Below, piece by piece: positions 45,760-56,452 of a DNA stretch of 64,000 nucleotides. The stretch is from Dipteris shenzhenensis (Eukaryota > Polypodiophyta > Polypodiopsida > Gleicheniales). A program made the translations under genes and the position numbers. The stretch is from the NCBI GenBank assembly GCA_047967505.1, contig CM106540.1, one strand, 5' to 3'. The notes beneath the pieces are model-generated. The model ran no database searches. It was not told the DNA's origin and saw only the letters and a list, made by a program, of their open reading frames with translations. Position 1 is the stretch's first letter; the number at the start of each line of letters is the position of its first letter.

Positions 45760-46863
45760 AGCCCATGTGATCCCAATTCCTGAATTGACCTCTGGAGAGT
45801 TTCCACTAGAAGATGCACCATTCCAAGTGCGAGGGGGTGGGGGTCATCGAACAGAAATAACCTTTCTTGGACTTTGCCATCCATCAGTTGGAGGTTTCGG
45901 TCCTTTTGCTGAGGGTTGAATAGCTGGAAGCAAAGGGGAAGAAGCAGTCCCATTTGAAACCACTGGAGCTTTGTCTTTATCCTGATTCACAAAAAACTGT
46001 CTATTACCTCTATTTCTATTCCCAATCGAGGTAGGAGCATCCTTAGTGGGCATCTGAACAGGCAAAGTGGCAGGAGGCATTTTATGCTGACTCATTGGGC
46101 ACTGCGAAGCCATGTGCCCAAATTTTTTACATTCAAAGCAAGCCCCTGCAAATAATCCCCATTTCAATTTATAAAAAGCACTTCCCATGTCAACATTGTT
46201 CACCGTGACTGAATAGGACTCTGGTGTGGGATTGTCAGTATCCCAGAGAATGCAAAATCGATTTGAGTTACCATTAGGCCGTGGTGGGCAAACCACTTTG
46301 CCTAAAGTCGCTGCAATTTTAGGCAAGAGTGAAGCCATGCATTGCGGGAAGTCTACAACTTCAACCAAGACCGGACATCTGTGTCGGATCAAAGCTTGAA
46401 AATCCCTTGTGGGAGACCATGGCAAAACATGCACCATTTGCTGCCCAAAAAAGAGGGGCGAATGTTCCAAAAGCATTTGTCTGTGAATCTCATCTACCAT
46501 AATGACCTCAAAAAAACCTCTGGCTGCATAGTGTACCTTTCGAACAAATGAGCCAGCCAGTGTGCGGGTCAACCAGTTGCCTACCTCTGCAGCAAGTGGC
46601 ATCCGACCTGGGAAAAATAAAATAATTGCATTTTTGGCATATTCTCTAACTGGATCCACAATTTCATCCACTTCAACCATGAGACCAACCAAAGGAATAG
46701 AGTCTTTCCTTGTGTCTGCAAAGCCTTCATGCATGACATCATAAACTAGTTGTGCTTCAACATGATCTTGCATTGGGTCATGCTGACCCTCAGCTTGCTT
46801 TTGCTTTTTGCATTGAACTGATCGATCCTTTTGAAAAGTTTTTTCATAAGAGTATTCAGCCAT
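45760..46863 (-). pseudogene. LINE-C ORF1, copy 2
   Basis: The ATG is at 46863 (MAEYSYEKTFQKDRSVQCKK). The DUF4283-type domain and an intact CCHC knuckle (CFECKKFGHMASQC) follow, then a basic tail (GNRNRGNRQF). The frame stops in a TGA at 45844-45846 (after VISVR). The same frame beyond it continues PPPPRTWNGASSSGNSP and GITWAAVT, matching the tail of copy 1. The TGA is therefore probably a nonsense change in a longer ORF1. It is the best-preserved ORF1 in the window. Confidence 0.85.
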
Positions 46864-47414
46864 GTCTTTGGAAGAGGATGGAACCCAAAAAAGAGGTACT
46901 TGTAATGTGATAATAGAGAAAAAACAGTCCCAAAAAGAAAAAACAGCCCACAGAGAAGAAGAAGATAGTGTATTTGCAAGGAGAAGAAGGGGAAAGAGAG
47001 ATGTAGGGATTTAGAGAAAAGAAAAGACAACTTCTGTAGAAGAAAAGGAAAAAAAAAACCAGTAAAAGTTCCTAGATGAACTATTTTTCAGAAAAAGAGG
47101 GGAGATTCTGGCGATGAAAAGAGTACACAGGACCCTGAAACCCAAGATGAGAGAAAGGGGAACAGAAAGCCCTCAAAACCAGCGTATAGATGCAGTCCGT
47201 GAGCAAAACCCTGCATAAAAAGGACCCAGGAGCAGGGAATCAACTGGCAGCAGCAGCATGAGCAGGGCGGGACAGGCCGTACAAGTCTGTACAGCTGTAT
47301 GGAAACTGTACGGAATTCTGATGGGCTGTACGATAGGTAGTTAATGCTCCAAAACATCGTTTTTTGAGCTTTGATGTGGCGCGGCAGGTAGCTGATGCAA
47401 AGGGGCTGGTTTGC

Positions 47415-47435
<21 letters not shown>
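46864..47435 (-). promoter_or_regulatory. LINE-C copy 2 5' leader
   Basis: The untranslated leader between the microsatellite 5' end and the ORF1 ATG. It carries four GTAC cores within 60 bases (about 47278-47332: CCGTACAA, CTGTACAG, CTGTACGG, CTGTACGA). A (CT)n run at 47415-47435 is (GA)n on the element's strand, as in copy 1. Confidence 0.5.
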
Positions 47436-47476
<41 letters not shown>

Positions 47477-47590
47477 TGTGTGTGTGTGTGTGTGTGTTTG
47501 AAGTGCAAATAGATGGAGTTTAGGTTTACCCGTGTGTGTGTGTGTGTGTGTATGTGTTTGAAGTGCAAATAGATGGAGTTTAGGTTTACT
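47415..47590. repeat. (CT)n-(AC)n-(GT)n array with adjacent tandem duplication
   Basis: About 20 bases of CT pass into about 39 bases of AC (47434-47473) and then about 24 bases of GT (47473-47497), so the AC and GT runs form a large inverted repeat. The GT run plus TTTGAAGTGCAAATAGATGG and flank is then repeated once more to about 47590. Confidence 0.9.
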
Positions 47591-48997
47591 TGCACTGGCC
47601 ATGGAAGTTCCTTTCACACCCATCCAATCAAAAAACATGATGCAAAGGCAACCAGTGTCTCTCATCCTAGGGTCATGTCGATGCGATTGGATTTAGAGGT
47701 CCTTTGAGATGCTCATTGCAGTTGAGTGAATGCCAAAAAAGAGTCACAATACAGATTTGGCAATAGCCAAATATGATTGGGAGAAATTCATCAAGGACAT
47801 CCGTGCTTGATTTTTATCACAACAGTATATGGAATGCCTCCAAGTTTAGTTCTTTGAGATGACATAGATTCGGTCTCAATCATTATGCAAATAGTTTCAC
47901 ACGGTTGACTATACAACAACAAGAGGATGCAATGAAGAAGTTAGCAAGTTTTTTCACTATAGTGGACTAGAATCTCCAACTATAGTCAATCCGGTTTATG
48001 GAGAAACTAAGACCTACAATTGTTTATCAAGCCGTCCTACAACGTTGATGCTGTAGTAAGCGCCCTATGACCTCTATGTTGGACATGTTTCCCCCTATCC
48101 TATTCAGTTCCTACTCTAGGCTAATTGACTTATCCTAGATGCTCTCCTAGTTGGGTACTACCAAGTGAGTGTATGAGCATGCATAATTCTTCCGATGAAA
48201 GGGGTGGAAGGAGGGTTGTGACCACAGGAGTGGTTACACCTCATTAGATGTGCCATTTGATTCTCCCTAAGACCTAGATTAATTCTTAGGCGTTAGGTGC
48301 TAGAGTTTCTAAAGTTCCTTCACCCCTCTCTCTACATTTTAATTATTCTAATCCTATTTACCCCTAGGCAATGACCTAGAACTTAACATAGCCTTTTCCT
48401 ACATATCTTACTCAATATGACTCCATTTAAGAACTGTCTGAATCAATGTTATTCTCTTGACTAGTCCATTTATTAATCATTAGCACACTAATCTGGGTAA
48501 TGTTGGATACTCATGCCTTGACATTCCCTCTTGCTTCAGTTTTAGCTGTCATGGGCTAAAACTAAACGTGGTTAAATTCCAATCGAAGTTTCCTAGAGTT
48601 CTAGGATAACCCTTCTTTCTTTTCTTTGTTATCTTCCACTCACCCTCAAGCTTCTCATCTAAACCTAAGCCCTTAGGTTCATTTTATGTATTTGTTCCTT
48701 TCAATAAAATAATAATAAGAAGGAAGAGTAAGAATACTTAGCCTCATTAGTGTCCTTTGTTGTCCCTGTTATGTTTTTTTGTGCACCTCTTGCAAAATAA
48801 ACAAATGGTCTAGTCCCAAGTGACCATCTTGGAACTACTTTTCTATACTAGCATACCTCGAGTAATGCATTGAGTAATACATTGCCTTCGGTTTCAGTTT
48901 ACCAAGACGAAACAGATTAATGGGTGATAAGTCCAATTTTCAATCCCTTACAATGTATTTCCCCAGCGTACTCTCAAAGATACAATTGGCAACTGCC
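47591..48997. other. no gene recognised
   Basis: Intergenic sequence without a recognisable frame, repeat boundary or RNA gene. Confidence 0.5.
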
Positions 48998-49292
48998 TGT
49001 TGGAAAGGTCACCTCCCCATCTGTAAGCCCCCATATGAGGAGAGCATGGGGAAGGGTGACCCAGGGCATGTACCCGAAAGAAAAGGTCAAGGTGCCACAT
49101 GGGCAGCACCTCATAGGGAAAGGACAGCCAAAAGGGGCTGCCACATGGGCGGCACATGAGCTGCCATGTGGGCAGCACAGCAGCCTGGCAGAGGCGCTTC
49201 AAGGCGTGTGTGTATGGGCTGGAACAGGCCCCTAACAGAGGCATATAGGAGGCGGGACAGAGGCTGCACGTGGCACAGAAAAAGACGTCCAT
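48998..49292 (+). repeat. LTR-B 5' fragment
   Basis: It starts TGTTGGAAAGGTCACC at 48998, continues with the family's CCCCATCTGTAAG and GAGGAGAGCATGGGG, and breaks off where copia-2 begins. A fragment of the LTR-B end appears beyond copia-2 at 51640-51727. Confidence 0.75.
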
Positions 49293-49528
49293 GTTAGAAT
49301 TATTAGTATATTCTAGGCAGTGGCCAATGAAATGTAATAAGTAGGTTAGGGGCATTTTTCCCTCATTGAGGTTTTTCCCCCTAACGACAGTCCAATCCCT
49401 AACTACGGTTGGTGGATAGGATAAGGGTTTTGTCACTTAGACAAAACCTCTCACTCTTTCTTGTATTGTTCACTTCTTCTATTCGGTTATTGAGTTCACT
49501 CTTGCATTCTACTCCCATTTTTCTCACA
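49293..49528 (+). repeat. 5' LTR of copia-2 (about 236 bp)
   Basis: It begins TGTTAGAATTATTAG and ends CATTTTTCTCACA, with the primer-binding site two bases further on. The inner end is firm because of the primer site. The outer end is set by the TG start and by the break in LTR-B. Confidence 0.75.
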
Positions 49529-49530
49529 TT

Positions 49531-49543
49531 TGGTATCAGAGCA
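49531..49543 (+). promoter_or_regulatory. copia-2 primer-binding site
   Basis: TGGTATCAGAGCA, the tRNA-Met-type primer site, follows the LTR end after TT. Confidence 0.9.
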
Positions 49544-50527
49544 ACCTGCTCTTGCCGTGCTTCTACTGCCCATTGCTCGCAAGCTCGACCTCCTGCTCTT
49601 GCCCTTGCCTGTCCGTGCAAATCTGACGTAGTCCGTACACCCGTATGGATTCCGTACCTGCACCTCAGATCCATACTGTTGCTAGAGCGCCGTACATCTA
49701 CTGCCTCAGCGCCGCTGTCCGTACAACTGTTGGAGTGTTGTACGACAACCTAGCATTGCCACGCCTCTGCATCCGTACAGCTATGCGTTGTACATTTTGT
49801 ACCAGCATATAGCTCATCGTCTATACAAGGAGGCGTGATTGTACATTCGTACGGCTTCTGTACAACCGACTGTACTTTTGCCGTACAACACCCATGAGCT
49901 GTCTATACAGCCGTAAAATTCGTATTGTATGGACTGTTGCAAGTTTCTTGAGTGGGGTACAGGGTGGTTGTTTACAGGGTCCATTTGTAGACAATTTTTT
50001 GTGCATTGTGCCATTGCTTGGCTGAAGATGGGGAGCAGATATGTGTGCTTTGCAGGCCACATTTGTGAAATTGGGCATTTTGTCAATTTGGGGCTTTTTG
50101 GTGAATTTGCCCCAATTTTTGCTCAATTTCACCCCAAAATTTGGGGCTTTTGGTTTTGCACTACAATTTATTGCATATTTGGGGCTTTCAGTTAATTGGC
50201 CCTCTTTTGGATGCAATTTCCCCGAAGAAATTTGAGTTTTTGGCATTCGGATGCAATTTGGCAGTTGAAAGATCATTTGGGAGATTTGCAAGCAGTTTTG
50301 GACTTAGTGGGAGTCAAATTGCAGACTTTTGCCACTTTTTGCAGATATACTTTGCAGATTTTTGGGCATTCACGGAGCATTGTGGTGCATTTCAAGCCTT
50401 TGATAGGCTGTGACATTAATTGTCACTATGGGCAGAATTTTTCGGTAGACTCTGGTTGTGCATTTTACATCTCAGGAAGGGATTTTACTTGTCTATTTTG
50501 CTGCGTTTTTTTGAGTAATTTGCAGAA
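49544..50527 (+). promoter_or_regulatory. copia-2 untranslated leader with a dense GTAC-motif cluster
   Basis: A leader of nearly 1 kb between primer site and gag. At 49634-49885 I count 13 GTAC cores in about 250 bases (about one expected by chance), mostly CCGTACA or TTGTACA, including TCCGTACAA, a full match to the SBP/SPL consensus TNCGTACAA. The second half (50050-50450) is rich in TTTGGGGC-like repeats. Function is inferred only. Confidence 0.5.
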
Positions 50528-51652
50528 ATGGCTCAGAACAACCCCAATGAGGTGTTTGGAGTCCTCACACAGGAGGATAAGTTGGATGGCACCAACTACT
50601 TCTTGTGGAGTTTTATGGTTCGCAACATCTTGGTTGGCAGACATCTCTAGGATTATGTCAATGGAGATTAGGCAAGGCCAGAGTCTGTGGCTACACCTGT
50701 CACTCCTACAGCTGGAGGCAGAGGTAGAGGTCAAAATGCAATACTCCAGTGACTCCCACAGCAGAGCAGAAAAGATGGGATTCTAGGGATGCACAAGCTC
50801 TTTCTGTTATTTCTCTTTCTGTCAAGAGGTTCATTACTCCTCACATTCGGTCATGCAAGACCTCAAAGGCAGCTTGGGAGATTTTAGAGAGCATGTTTGC
50901 AGCAAGAAATGATGCCAGAGTTTCCTTCCTAAAGAGAGAGCTATCTCATACGCATGTGGATGAGGGAGATTCCATGAATGCTCACCTCACAAAACTTCAG
51001 GATTTGAGGGAGCAGGTGCTGAATATAGATGAAGTTATTCCGGATTCAGAGATGATTACCACCACTGTGAATTCTCTTCCTGAGTCTTATCTCGGTTTTC
51101 ACACCTCGCTGAATTTGTCATTGAGGGGGGGCAGCAATCGTCTCTCTTTTCACGAGTTGGTAGGACTTTTGTCGCAGGAAGAGCAGACAAGAAGAAATAT
51201 GGCAACATGGGCTGGTTAGCATGCCATGCTTTCTAAGTTCAAGCCCAAAGGAAAAGGGCAGTAAAAGCAACATGCCAGTCAGGCTGCACATCAGCATAAA
51301 GCTGATTCAGGACAGCCCTCTTATAAGGCTAAAGGTGATGTAGATAAGCCTAAGAAGAAGGGCATTGGTCACTACTGCAAGAAGCCAGGTCATTACATTG
51401 GTGAATTTAAGAAGCGCATAGCTAAAGAAAAGAAAAGGGATTGAGGTATGGCTATCTCAGATGCATCAGCTCTTAATGCACATGATGGAAGGGATGTTAC
51501 AGCCAACTTTGTGGAAGAGCACTATGCCTTTTTGTCTTGCATTTCAGATTTTTCAGTGGATAGTTCAGATACTACAGCCACTCTTGAGGATGACCCGTAT
51601 GCTTTATTGACTTGCAGTAATGACCCTTCAAAGGATGCGATTCCACTCCCCA
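50528..51652 (+). pseudogene. copia-2 gag
   Basis: The ATG at 50528 opens MAQNNPNEVFGVLTQEDKLD. Two TAG stops follow (after GRHL and after YVNGD) and then a small insertion or shift near 50740. The core resumes at 50749: AQALSVISLSVKRFITPHIR, AAWEILESMFAARNDARVSF, DEVIPDSEMITTTVNSLPES. The knuckle near 51370-51410 is damaged (GHYCKKPGHYIGEF, first and last cysteines lost). Another stop follows, and the element breaks off at about 51652. Protease, integrase and RT are absent. Confidence 0.85.
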
Positions 51653-51727
51653 CACACATTGTGTGAGCTCCTGGGCTATTCTATCAGTCTTCCGCTGTGT
51701 TTACCCTCTGCTGGTTGATTTCTAACA
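51653..51727 (+). repeat. LTR-B 3' terminal fragment
   Basis: CACACACATTGTGTGAGCTC ... TTGATTTCTAACA, ending at 51727, matches the last ~75 bases of LTR-B in the same orientation as the fragment at 48998-49292. Confidence 0.8.
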
Positions 51728-51931
51728 CTGCCTTCAAGGATCCAAGAAGATTGGCCAATATAACATTGCTATTTGGTACCATGGCCCCAAGTGTGGGTAC
51801 GGTAGTGTTTTTTGGTCATAGCTCGCTTTGAAATTTTTTGTAGTGTCTTTTGTTTCTTCGTATTAATAGAAGGAGTAATTCCATTGTGTGAGGTAGAAGA
51901 TGAAGCAAAAGGAAAACTACGTACATAGCTT

Positions 51932-52346
51932 TAAAGGGAAAGCAATGGATTGATGAAAGCTTTTCATAAAGCTAAGGAGAGCTTTATGGGAGACAAATTG
52001 CTTAAAAGTGACTATAAGATTTAGTTGATGGCAATCGTGTAGACCCTAAGCTACGTGCGACAAAGTCTCGGACTTCATGGCGTGAGGAGGGGGTGTGAAA
52101 GGCGAGTCCTTCCCTTTGTTGATCAAATGTTTGAAAAGGGAAAGCTATGGCTTGATGAAAAGCTTTTCATAAAGCTAAGAAGAGCTTTATGCATACAAAT
52201 TGCTTAAAAGAGACTATAAGCTTTAGTAGATGGCAATCTCATAGATCCTAAGTAGATAAAGACTGTGTGCGACAAGAGCAACTAGAGTCTTGGACTCCAT
52301 GGTGTGAGACGGGAGTGTGGAAGGTGAGTTGCTCCACATTTGTTTT
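51932..52346. repeat. about 202-bp tandem duplication
   Basis: Two diverged copies (from about 51936 and 52138) share GGGAAAGC-ATGG, AAGCTTTTCATAAAGCTAAG, AAATTGCTTAAAAG and GGCAATC blocks in order. No coding frame is associated. Confidence 0.8.
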
Positions 52347-53190
52347 TTGGGTAAATCGCTTTAAATTAAGGTTTAACCAATAGGTTGGGAGGAGGATCAT
52401 ACTATTTGTGCATAGTCACTGTGGGCAGCAAGATTCCTCCTCGCACGCGGCAGCACGTCTTCCAAAAACCACCAGTAAGCTGCACGATTCGCGGCGGCTG
52501 CTCACTGCCCTTGGATAAAGAGCTCAGGCCAGACTGCTCAAACAGTCTGGCTCCCTTCTGGACTGTGTGGGATTGCATGCGTGAGGGCAGAGACCAGGCC
52601 AAAGGATTGATTAGGCTGTGGGAAGACGAGGGCTTACCCAGCGCAGCAGATTGAACTGTCTGCATGAATTTGACAGCAGCAGACTGGATCACCGGTTGCA
52701 GAGCAGATCTGGATGTGGGACAGGTTCACAGGTATGGACAGACAGCTGAAGGGACTGCGCTACTGGCCCGAAGATCTGAATGGGTGCTCAGGCCAGCTTT
52801 TGGGCTGACCTGAACAGTCTGCAAAAAAGTAGACAAGGTGCGTGGGAATCCGTGGATCTGCAGGTTCATTGATTGCTTGGTCTTGTTTGATTTTCTGCAT
52901 GTCTCAGAGGAAGAGTTGCAGTCCAGCATGGTCTTCAGAGGATGTGGGTGACTTGGAGCTGAGCAGTAGCGAATCATGGGATTTTTGGAGGGTTTTGCAG
53001 CTTGTGCAGGTTTGGAAACATGAATTAGAGGTAAGTATGTACCTCTTCACTATTTGATTTCAGAGACCTTCTTCATAAGCTTTATTTTCATTTAAGTAAA
53101 ACCTTCTCCCTCTCTCTCTCTATTAATAACAGATTCATTAGAAGAATTACTGCGAACCTCACATATCAGTAATACTAGTTAGATTGTAGC
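52347..53190. other. no gene recognised
   Basis: Frames at 52385-52654 (plus) and 52402-52692 (minus) are open but lack recognisable domains. It may be a leader or LTR of the gypsy remnant that follows. Confidence 0.4.
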
Positions 53191-53192
53191 GA

Positions 53193-53700
53193 AATGTCGA
53201 ACAATCAAGAGCTTCCCAAGGTGATTTGGAAATGGAGGAGGAAGAAGAAGATACCATGATCGCGGAACTCAAAGAGAAACTCCAATAATTAAGAGACATG
53301 AGATTACCTTGTTAATGTTAACAATCAATTGCAAGATGTGCTTGGGAATCCCTCTTTTGTCCCGAGATGTTTGGCGGGGAGAAAAAGGAGAAGCATGCGG
53401 ATCATGTTGAGATCACAGTTGAATACATGGACAAGTCACTTTGACTTGTATAATTTTAATGACCAGAGGAGATTAATTACCATGCAGGGGTATTTGAACA
53501 GTAAATCTCTTACATGGTGGCGAGATTTGAAAGCAAAATCTCTTACATGGGATGATTTCAGAAAGTTTTTCTTAAAGAGCTCATTTAGGAAGGCGATGAG
53601 TTTGACGGCTTTAATAAGTTACTCACAAGGTTTTATTATTATATCCATTTCGAGACCTGAGTCCTAATGTACCAAGTATGGTCTATTTATAATTCATAAT
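53193..53700 (+). pseudogene. gypsy gag remnant
   Basis: ATG near 53193 (MSNNQELPKV) is followed after stops by the retrotrans_gag core: HFDLYNFNDQRRLITMQGYL, SLTWWRDLKAKSLTWDDFRK and FFLKSSF. The W-W-x4 and TWDDF signatures are typical. No knuckle or protease follows in a readable form. The 53701-54329 stretch has no recognisable gene. Confidence 0.75.
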
Positions 53701-54329
53701 ATGTTTATAAGAGGCTTCAATGGGATTATCAGAACGAAGTCCGAAGGAACAGGATTTCATTATTAGAAGATACAAAACAGTTTGCAAAGATTACCATTGT
53801 GGCCACCGCAATCTTTTGATCCCCCGATAGAGAAAAGGAATGGAGGTTTAAGAAAAAAAGAAAGTTTTTCTCAACCTTTAGGAAAGACATTCGAACATTC
53901 CTTGAATGACTATAGATAGGGTAGATCTTATGTTGGTGATAGAGTAGTTTTTTGAGAAAAATGATACTTTGAAGATTGGTTCGGAAAGGCATGCCATTTG
54001 TTTTGTTCAAAATGGCTGTGATGTTGATCTTCAGAGTTACTTTTTTGAACCATTTTATAAAAATTATAGATATTTGAAAATATTTAATACATCACATAAT
54101 GTGGATTTTGGAATTTAGAAATGTATGGTCATTCATTTTTCTTTTGAGTATCCTACTGTTTGTTACATGTAAATGATTTTTTACGCTTTTGAAGCATTTT
54201 TAATAAAAAGGATGATTTCATTGATGTATTTGTCAAGGAATCTCCTTATTGGTTACCATTGTTGACTATATATAACATTGATCTATTGCTTGGTATTTAA
54301 CCTATTTTCACATTAATCTATATTGATTG

Positions 54330-54425
54330 AGTCGAAAGAAAGAAGACGAGATAGCTAAGCAAATTAAAGAGTATTTGAGCATGGGACATATTAGATCAAT
54401 TCCCCATGGGATGCACCAAAAAATC
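54330..54425 (+). pseudogene. gypsy RT N-terminal fragment
   Basis: EDEIAKQIKEYLSMGHIRSI matches the gypsy RT start (family pattern E-x2-KQ-x2-ELL-x2-G-x-IRPS). One frameshift later, PWDAPK follows and the sequence breaks off. Confidence 0.6.
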
Positions 54426-54800
54426 CTAGGAGGAATGCTCAAATGAGAGCTAATCTCCTCATATGTAAGGCCTTTGAAGGCCTCCAATATCACTCTCGTG
54501 AATCGTGATAGCTGCCGTTGCTCTGAATAGGGTACCTGCAACCTATCAGGCATATAGCAGTCACTACAGTCCAACTTGTCCATCCAGATTTGTCGCCACG
54601 CGTTAGCTGTGGACAGTTGTAAGACAGCTCTGATACCATGTTGAAGCCCTAGAAAGTGTCAACTAAAGGAAAGCATTGGGTACAGGGGTCACACACCTTG
54701 CCCCATAACCCTATAAAAGCCCAAATGAATCCCAAAAAATCCTAAGAGGGATGCTCAAATGGGGGCTAATTTCTTACCTCAGTCTCGACTTAAGTTTCTT
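54416..54800 (-). repeat. LTR-like remnant with primer-binding site
   Basis: The minus strand has TGGTATCAGAGC (54638-54627). In plus order, TGTTGAAGCCCTAG begins right beside it, as expected for the inner end of an LTR. A ~45-bp direct repeat (AAAAAATCCTA ... GATGCTCAAATG ... GCTAAT) lies on both sides at 54416 and 54734. TATAAAAG lies near 54713. I cannot match the other LTR. Confidence 0.5.
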
Positions 54801-56155
54801 CTTGCCTCTTTATAGGTTCATGCTCTCCTTCTTGTACTTACGATCATGTCTATGCCCTATCCCTCATGATTCATCTATGCTTGTGAGTTCTTACCATTAC
54901 AACAATCTCCTTTTTTTCCATGGAATGATTACTACTCTCTTGACCCTACTTAGTTGCTACTAGATCCCATACATTGCTTTCTTATGTTTGCAAACTACAC
55001 ACTTCGATCAATGTATCTTTTTTTGTCTTACATGCTACATTCCATACTACCTATCTTTGTCTTCTCATGAATGCTGAGTTCCTTACATTCTACCTTTCTT
55101 TGTGCTTACATATTATCTTTCTTTGCTATGTACCATTCTTTGTCTTACTTCTTTGCGTTTCCTTATCTTATGGCTTCTATTGTCATCCTCAGACCCTTAC
55201 TACATTGCTTCCACACTCCTTATGCTATGTCCCATCTCCTTTTCCACAATGTTCTCTCTACACTCACTTACTTCCTATGCTTCTTCTACAAACTCCTCAT
55301 TCACCCCTTGTACATTCCTTCTACACTCGTTCCTATGTTACTCACATTCTACATTTCCTACTCCACCCCTTTCTATGCTTTCTCCATGTAAATGCCTTCT
55401 ATATACATCATTCCCCTATAATAAACTATTGTGTACTTCCAAGTATTCCTCTCCCTTAGACTTTGGTGCTCATGTGCGATCTTGAGACTTTGTTGAAAAA
55501 GTGAGCCATCTGAACACTAGAGCATAATGTGGTCACTTGAAATGTTAGAGTTAGACACCATGACCCGAACTATGGGAACTCCATCACCTGATCGCCTCGT
55601 CTATGGAATAGGGTAAACTAGGGAGGAGGGATCTCTGTGACTAGCCCAAATGACGTGCAATTGTGGCAAGTAGTCGATGATAAACCTATAAAAGACGGGG
55701 GAATCTAATGAAGAGTGACATAAGCCATCTATCCATGTGAAGGGTGTGAGAAAGATTCTCCTAGAACCAAGCGCAAAGGGGCTAGCCTTGAGCACTGTGC
55801 TGGTAGCCCAAGAGAATGAAGAGCCACATGAAAGAAACCTCATTCCAATAATCGAATATCGGAAAGGCGTAGTACGAGGTCCGTAGGTAAGGCAGCAAGC
55901 ATCCAACCTAGCTTGTGACCTCGAAGGACGGGACCCATCGATGTGGCAGAGAGGGTAGTGGAGCTCTTGAACTCGGCATCCTTTTGGAGACGTACCAACT
56001 CATCTTTTGAAAATGTATAGGTTCTCACAGTTGGAGGAAGTGGTTGAAGATTTGCTGAACAGGTATCCATTTGTGACTCAAAACACAAAGAGAATTCTGG
56101 CCGTCACTAAAGAGAAGCAAGAAAGAGGCTGAAGGGGAGTGGATGAAAGGGGAGG
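54801..56155. other. no gene recognised; pyrimidine-rich then mixed
   Basis: 54750-55480 is strongly CT-rich. Long frames there (Leu/Phe/Cys/Tyr/His-rich) look like composition artefacts. Minus-strand frames at 55601-56088 have no recognisable domain. Confidence 0.4.
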
Positions 56156-56452
56156 GGCTGAGAAAGAAAGAAAGAAATATTAACGTCCGTAGGAGGCCTC
56201 GTTGGCCTATGGGACAAAGTACGGAATCAAGTAACGCATATAGACCACTGTGGGCCGGGGCAAAGGGCTCACTAAGGCCCTTGCTGAGTACTAAAATGCT
56301 ATACTAGTATAAAATAGCATGAGGGTGGCATGAAAATATCAAGTGCTCAGAGCTAGAGCAAGTGCATGAACTGGCTCCATGTATCCAGGCTCCATGGTGG
56401 CTCTCTGATGAGATGCAAAGAGCTCACGTATTTGCATGTGTCGGGATGTCTC

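Noticed and set aside
54974-55485. 161-residue and overlapping frames rich in Leu, Phe, Tyr, Cys and His, resembling membrane protein
   Set aside because: All three plus-strand frames are open together in a CT-rich tract, which is expected from composition and gives hydrophobic translations.
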